This document shows, in pieces, positions 41,636 to 44,334 of a DNA stretch of 44,334 nt. The stretch is from NCBI GenBank assembly GCA_017622495.1, contig JAGAQY010000043.1, positions 1 through 44,334 of the forward strand. The letters run 5' to 3'. Within the stretch, counting starts at the first letter, position 1. Each line of letters opens with the position of its first letter. The position numbers and the translations under genes were made by a program. Origin of the DNA: Bacteroidaceae bacterium. Its GTDB lineage: Bacteria; Bacteroidota; Bacteroidia; Bacteroidales; Bacteroidaceae. The notes under the pieces were generated by a model. It ran no database searches, had not been told where the DNA came from, and saw nothing but the letters and a program-made list of their open reading frames with translations.

Positions 41636-43342
41636 ATGAAAAAGTATCTTCTTGTCTTGTTGGTAACGCTCTGCTCATTAGGTAAGGCTCATGCCGATTC
41701 TATCTTTGTAGATTCAGGTGTTGCGTATAAGATTGTGTCAGCGCACACGGTAAATGTTGTCAAGCTTGCTGACGGGAAATCATACATTCGCACATTCAAT
41801 GATTCACTGCTGACTATACCGGCTACCATCAGCCATGATGGCAAGAAATATAGGGTAAAGTGCATTGAACAGTATGCCTTCAGTGGATGTACAGGTATCA
41901 AGAGTGTTTTCATCAGTGAGGGAGTGGAGGAAATCCATGACGGAGCTTTTGAGGCATGTGCCAATCTTGAGTCAATATCGCTGCCTTCGAGTGTGATCGT
42001 CATAGGTGAGAAAGTCTTTCCATATTGCATCAATTTAACAGCTATTGCGGTTGACAAGCGGAACCCAGTCTTCGACAGTAGAGACGGGTGCAATGCCATT
42101 GTCCGGACAAGGGATAACACACTTTTATATGGCTGTAAATCTACACAGATACCTTCATCGGTTGTGACTATAGGATCTTATGCTTTTATTGAGTGTATGA
42201 TGGAAACTATCGATATCCCTGTAGGAGTAGTGAACATTGAGTGTTATGCTTTTTGTCAATGTGAGAAGCTTAAAAGCATTCATATTTCCTCATCTGTAGA
42301 AAAAATAAGACCGGAATCTTTTTGGACATGCTATAACATATCTACCATTACAGTAGATGAAGGCAATGAATGGTATGATTCGAGGGGTAGTTGCAATGCA
42401 ATTATATCCAAGGAGGATGACGAACTATGTATGGGCTGCAGTTCGACCAAGATTCCCGAAGGAGTGCTTAGTATAGGTAGTATGGCATTCGCTTATTGTA
42501 TAGACCTGTATGAAATCACAATTCCCGAAGGAGTGAAATCTATTAAACACGCTGCATTTTGGGACTGTTGCAACCTAAAGTGTGTAAAGCTTCCTTCTTC
42601 ACTTGAACGTTTACTAGGAGCTGCTTTCAAGGGGTGTATTTCGCTTGTGAGTATTGACATCCCCCAGAATGTGAAAGAAATAGGATGGCGCATTTTTTGG
42701 AACTGTGCTTCATTGCAGCAGGTTAAGGTGGACCCGAAGAATCCGTATTACGATTCTCGCCACGACTGCAATGCAATCGTCCACACTTCAAGCAATCGCT
42801 TGATTGCAGGGTGCAATGGAACTGTTATTGTTGACGGTATCAAGAGTATTGGCGAGGAGGCTTTTGGGGGTATCAACATAACGTCTATTCATATACCGGC
42901 TTCAGTGGAGGTAATCTATCCTGGAGCATTCAAGGAAAATGAATTGTGCCGATCGATAACTGTAGATGAAGGAAATCTCCGCTACAAGTCTGATGGCTCC
43001 AATTCTGTTGTCAACAAGGAATCTCATGAAATGGTAATTGCCTGTTCATCTACAAAGATTCTTCCCGAAGTTACAAGTATTGGAAAGTATGCCTATACCA
43101 ACAATCTTAGTATCATGGTTCTTCCTGAAGGGATTGAATATATCCATCCGGAAGCCTTCCGTGGTAATAAGAATCTGCATGCTATTATTATTCCTGCTTC
43201 TGTAAAGGAGATTGGTCGGGAAGCGTTTAGAGACTGTGAAAACCTGACGGACGTTGTAATAATGGGGAATAATACCGAGATATATCCTGAAGCTTTTAGT
43301 GGATGTGACAAACTTAACCAGAAGTATTTAACCGAATTTTGA
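41636..43342 (+). CDS. BspA-like leucine-rich-repeat surface protein
   Basis: This 568-residue protein has a signal peptide (MKKYLLVLLVTLCSLGKAHA) followed by about 20 repeats of the LRR_5/BspA type. The repeats follow the pattern of KCIEQYAFSGCTGIKSVFIS and VEEIHDGAFEACANLESISLP, with I/V-P-x-x-V and G-x-x-A-F motifs repeated. Cys-containing turns (GCxxL) are frequent. BspA proteins of oral and gut Bacteroidales bind host matrix or other bacteria. Some blocks (DSRDGCNAIVRTRDNTLLYG, DSRGSCNAIISKEDDELCMG) are internal repeats of a second type inserted between the LRRs. It is probably exported or surface-attached. A TACATTTG promoter box lies at 41600-41607. Composition is clearly more AT-rich than the core genes, suggesting transfer. 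Confidence 0.9.
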   Translation: MKKYLLVLLVTLCSLGKAHADSIFVDSGVAYKIVSAHTVNVVKLADGKSYIRTFNDSLLTIPATISHDGKKYRVKCIEQYAFSGCTGIKSVFISEGVEEIHDGAFEACANLESISLPSSVIVIGEKVFPYCINLTAIAVDKRNPVFDSRDGCNAIVRTRDNTLLYGCKSTQIPSSVVTIGSYAFIECMMETIDIPVGVVNIECYAFCQCEKLKSIHISSSVEKIRPESFWTCYNISTITVDEGNEWYDSRGSCNAIISKEDDELCMGCSSTKIPEGVLSIGSMAFAYCIDLYEITIPEGVKSIKHAAFWDCCNLKCVKLPSSLERLLGAAFKGCISLVSIDIPQNVKEIGWRIFWNCASLQQVKVDPKNPYYDSRHDCNAIVHTSSNRLIAGCNGTVIVDGIKSIGEEAFGGINITSIHIPASVEVIYPGAFKENELCRSITVDEGNLRYKSDGSNSVVNKESHEMVIACSSTKILPEVTSIGKYAYTNNLSIMVLPEGIEYIHPEAFRGNKNLHAIIIPASVKEIGREAFRDCENLTDVVIMGNNTEIYPEAFSGCDKLNQKYLTEF

Positions 43343-43375
43343 GAAATTCTTGGATACCCAGAATTACTGGACAGA

Positions 43376-43753
43376 GTGAAAAAACTAAATATTCCCACCT
43401 TGGTTATCTTAGGGGTAAGTGTCTTCTGTGTCTCTGAGAAGCATATGGAAATGGCACTTGTAATCCAAAGGTATTGGACAGGGGTATGTGCATTGCTTTT
43501 CCTTTTATGGTTTTCTTTACCTCTTAGCTTGGGGGCCCGGAAATCTTTTCCCATTGAAGAATACATAACGTACAATACGACATATATGTATGAATATGGT
43601 CATTATATTCAAAGTCAACAAACGAGCTATTTGTATGCCTTAACCGCTGCCTGTAGTTTCCTTGCAACCAAATGGATTTATGCTGGAGAGGCAGAATTCT
43701 CACAGAAAGATTGGGTGCCACGTGTAAATTTTTTCTGGTCTGAAGTACACTAA
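43376..43753 (+). CDS. Possible small membrane protein, unknown
   Basis: A 125-residue frame starts at a GTG (43376) shortly after the LRR gene. It contains one or two hydrophobic stretches (YWTGVCALLFLLWFSLPLSL at about 34-53 and TSYLYALTAACSFLATKWIY) and tyrosine-rich sequence (EEYITYNTTYMYEYGHYI). No family is recognised. Minus-strand frames overlap it but look less protein-like. It is AT-rich like the LRR gene. It may be a decayed gene or chance ORF; a hairpin (AATTCTTGG/CCCAGAATT) lies just before it. Confidence 0.35.
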   Translation: MKKLNIPTLVILGVSVFCVSEKHMEMALVIQRYWTGVCALLFLLWFSLPLSLGARKSFPIEEYITYNTTYMYEYGHYIQSQQTSYLYALTAACSFLATKWIYAGEAEFSQKDWVPRVNFFWSEVH

Positions 43754-44278
43754 ACAATGAACGAATCGCCTTCAAAGATTGCGTGCATGAAACGCGGGCG
43801 GTACATGTATGTGCCAAATCCCGTACATGCATGTGATGGATATGCTGCGTGCATGACATTCAATTCACAATTGACAATTGACAATTCCGCAGCGCAGCGA
43901 GAGCAGAGTCAAGCTTCTTGGACAAGCCAAGTGCTAAGGCAGGTCTTGAACTATGCCGAGCCAGCAAGGAATCTTAATGCGGAGCATTATAATTCACGAT
44001 TTTTCGATGAAAAGGGCGTTTTCTGAGGATTTGCACCAGTTTACCGAGAAAAAAAGTTTTATTTTTGGCCTGGCAAAGAGCAGCGGAGCTGCGGTTGATG
44101 TTTGATGGATGACGGATGATTCACATCCTTCCCCTATTGCCGAAAGTTCATAAATCGGTTGGCTTTGGCAGAGATCCCTCGTCGCTACGCTCTGTGGGGA
44201 TGACACACTCACCTTATCAAAAGCCAGTACTTCCTTGTCGTGACATGTACTAAATAAGTTGACACAACAAAAAAAGTT
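43754..44278. other. Repeat-rich non-coding end region
   Basis: This stretch of about 525 bases holds no supported gene. From start to end: repeated TGCGTGCATGA and GTACATGTATGTG/GTACATGCATGTG motifs (43788-43860); type B repeats CAATTGACAATTGACAATT (43868-43886); an element with GCAGCGCAGCGAGAGCAGAG (43889-43908) and GCCGAGCCAGCAAG (43960-43973) that is a diverged inverted copy of the 11687-11770 repeat; a hairpin AATGCGGAGCATT (43977-43989); and GATGGATGACGGATGATTCA (44104-44123), a type C repeat. Confidence 0.5.
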
Positions 44279-44334
44279 ATGTCACGAACAATCAGTACTT
44301 CTCTCCGTCTGGAGATTGTGGATGTTTACTACTG
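44279..44334 (+). CDS. Truncated ORF at the window edge, possibly a transposase
   Basis: An ATG at 44279 after an A-rich stretch opens a frame that continues to the end: MSRTISTSLRLEIVDVYY. Just upstream lies TGTACTAAATAAGTTGACAC (44244-44263), which looks like the terminal sequence of an insertion element. With 18 residues visible, the family cannot be fixed. The short gap between terminal-like sequence and start codon is typical of insertion-sequence transposases. Confidence 0.3.
   Translation, partial: MSRTISTSLRLEIVDVYY

Noticed and set aside
43093..43575. A 160-residue minus-strand frame overlapping the LRR gene end
   Set aside because: Mostly antisense to the LRR coding sequence, with no recognisable domain or start signal.

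Overview
The window is chromosomal DNA from a member of the Bacteroidales, most likely a gut Bacteroidaceae or Prevotellaceae species. Evidence for this: promoters follow the Bacteroidetes pattern TTTG-N19/20-TAnnTTTG; GLPGLI, DUF3244, BspA-type LRR and TPR-HTH proteins are present; there is a PorX-like REC-PglZ protein next to tsaE; and the core genes are moderately GC-rich while the accessory genes are AT-rich.

Layout. 1-2.4 kb is a decayed mobile-element region. It holds the tail of a VirE/DUF3874 protein, a 229-bp dyad of TGCCACA repeats around an AT-rich core, a HigBA-like toxin-antitoxin pair, and small orphan genes including a 30-aa leucine-zipper ORF. 2.4-8.6 kb (minus strand) is a surface-protein locus: a TPR-membrane-HTH regulator broken by a frameshift, a DUF3244 protein, a 59-aa secreted peptide, a GLPGLI protein and a TonB-receptor-like outer-membrane protein. 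8.7-11.6 kb holds an exo-alpha-sialidase. 11.9-14.9 kb carries porX-tsaE and a convergent periplasmic TPR gene.

14.9-20.3 kb is the leucine operon leuA-leuC-leuD-leuB (minus strand). It is preceded by a classical transcription attenuator with a leucine-rich leader peptide. A GxxExxY gene, bounded by about 20-bp imperfect inverted repeats, sits between leuD and leuB. 20.8-23.3 kb is a GH51-type arabinofuranosidase. 23.4-28.4 kb is tandem promoter-like repeats, pta-ackA, a BASS-family transporter and an acyltransferase. 28.7-36.5 kb holds an MltD-like lytic transglycosylase, an RSH (p)ppGpp enzyme, a GH2 glycosidase, a MerR regulator and an M23 peptidase. 36.6-39.3 kb is alaS. 39.4-43.3 kb is a second TPR-membrane regulator, a 63-aa peptide gene with its own promoter and hairpin, and a BspA-like LRR surface protein. 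The window ends in repeat-rich non-coding DNA and a truncated ORF.

How the parts relate. Leucine synthesis, acetate fermentation (pta-ackA), the stringent response (RSH), cell-wall turnover (MltD, M23) and alanine charging are housekeeping. Sialidase, GH51, GH2 and the outer-membrane proteins point to foraging on host and plant glycans. The two TPR regulators are clear paralogues, and each heads a set of small-peptide plus large surface-protein genes. A second theme is a set of AT-rich intergenic repeats (types such as TTGAAAATTGAGAATTG, ATTGACAATTGACAATT and AATTCAGAATT) that fill the gaps between genes and in several places lie in frame inside coding sequences.
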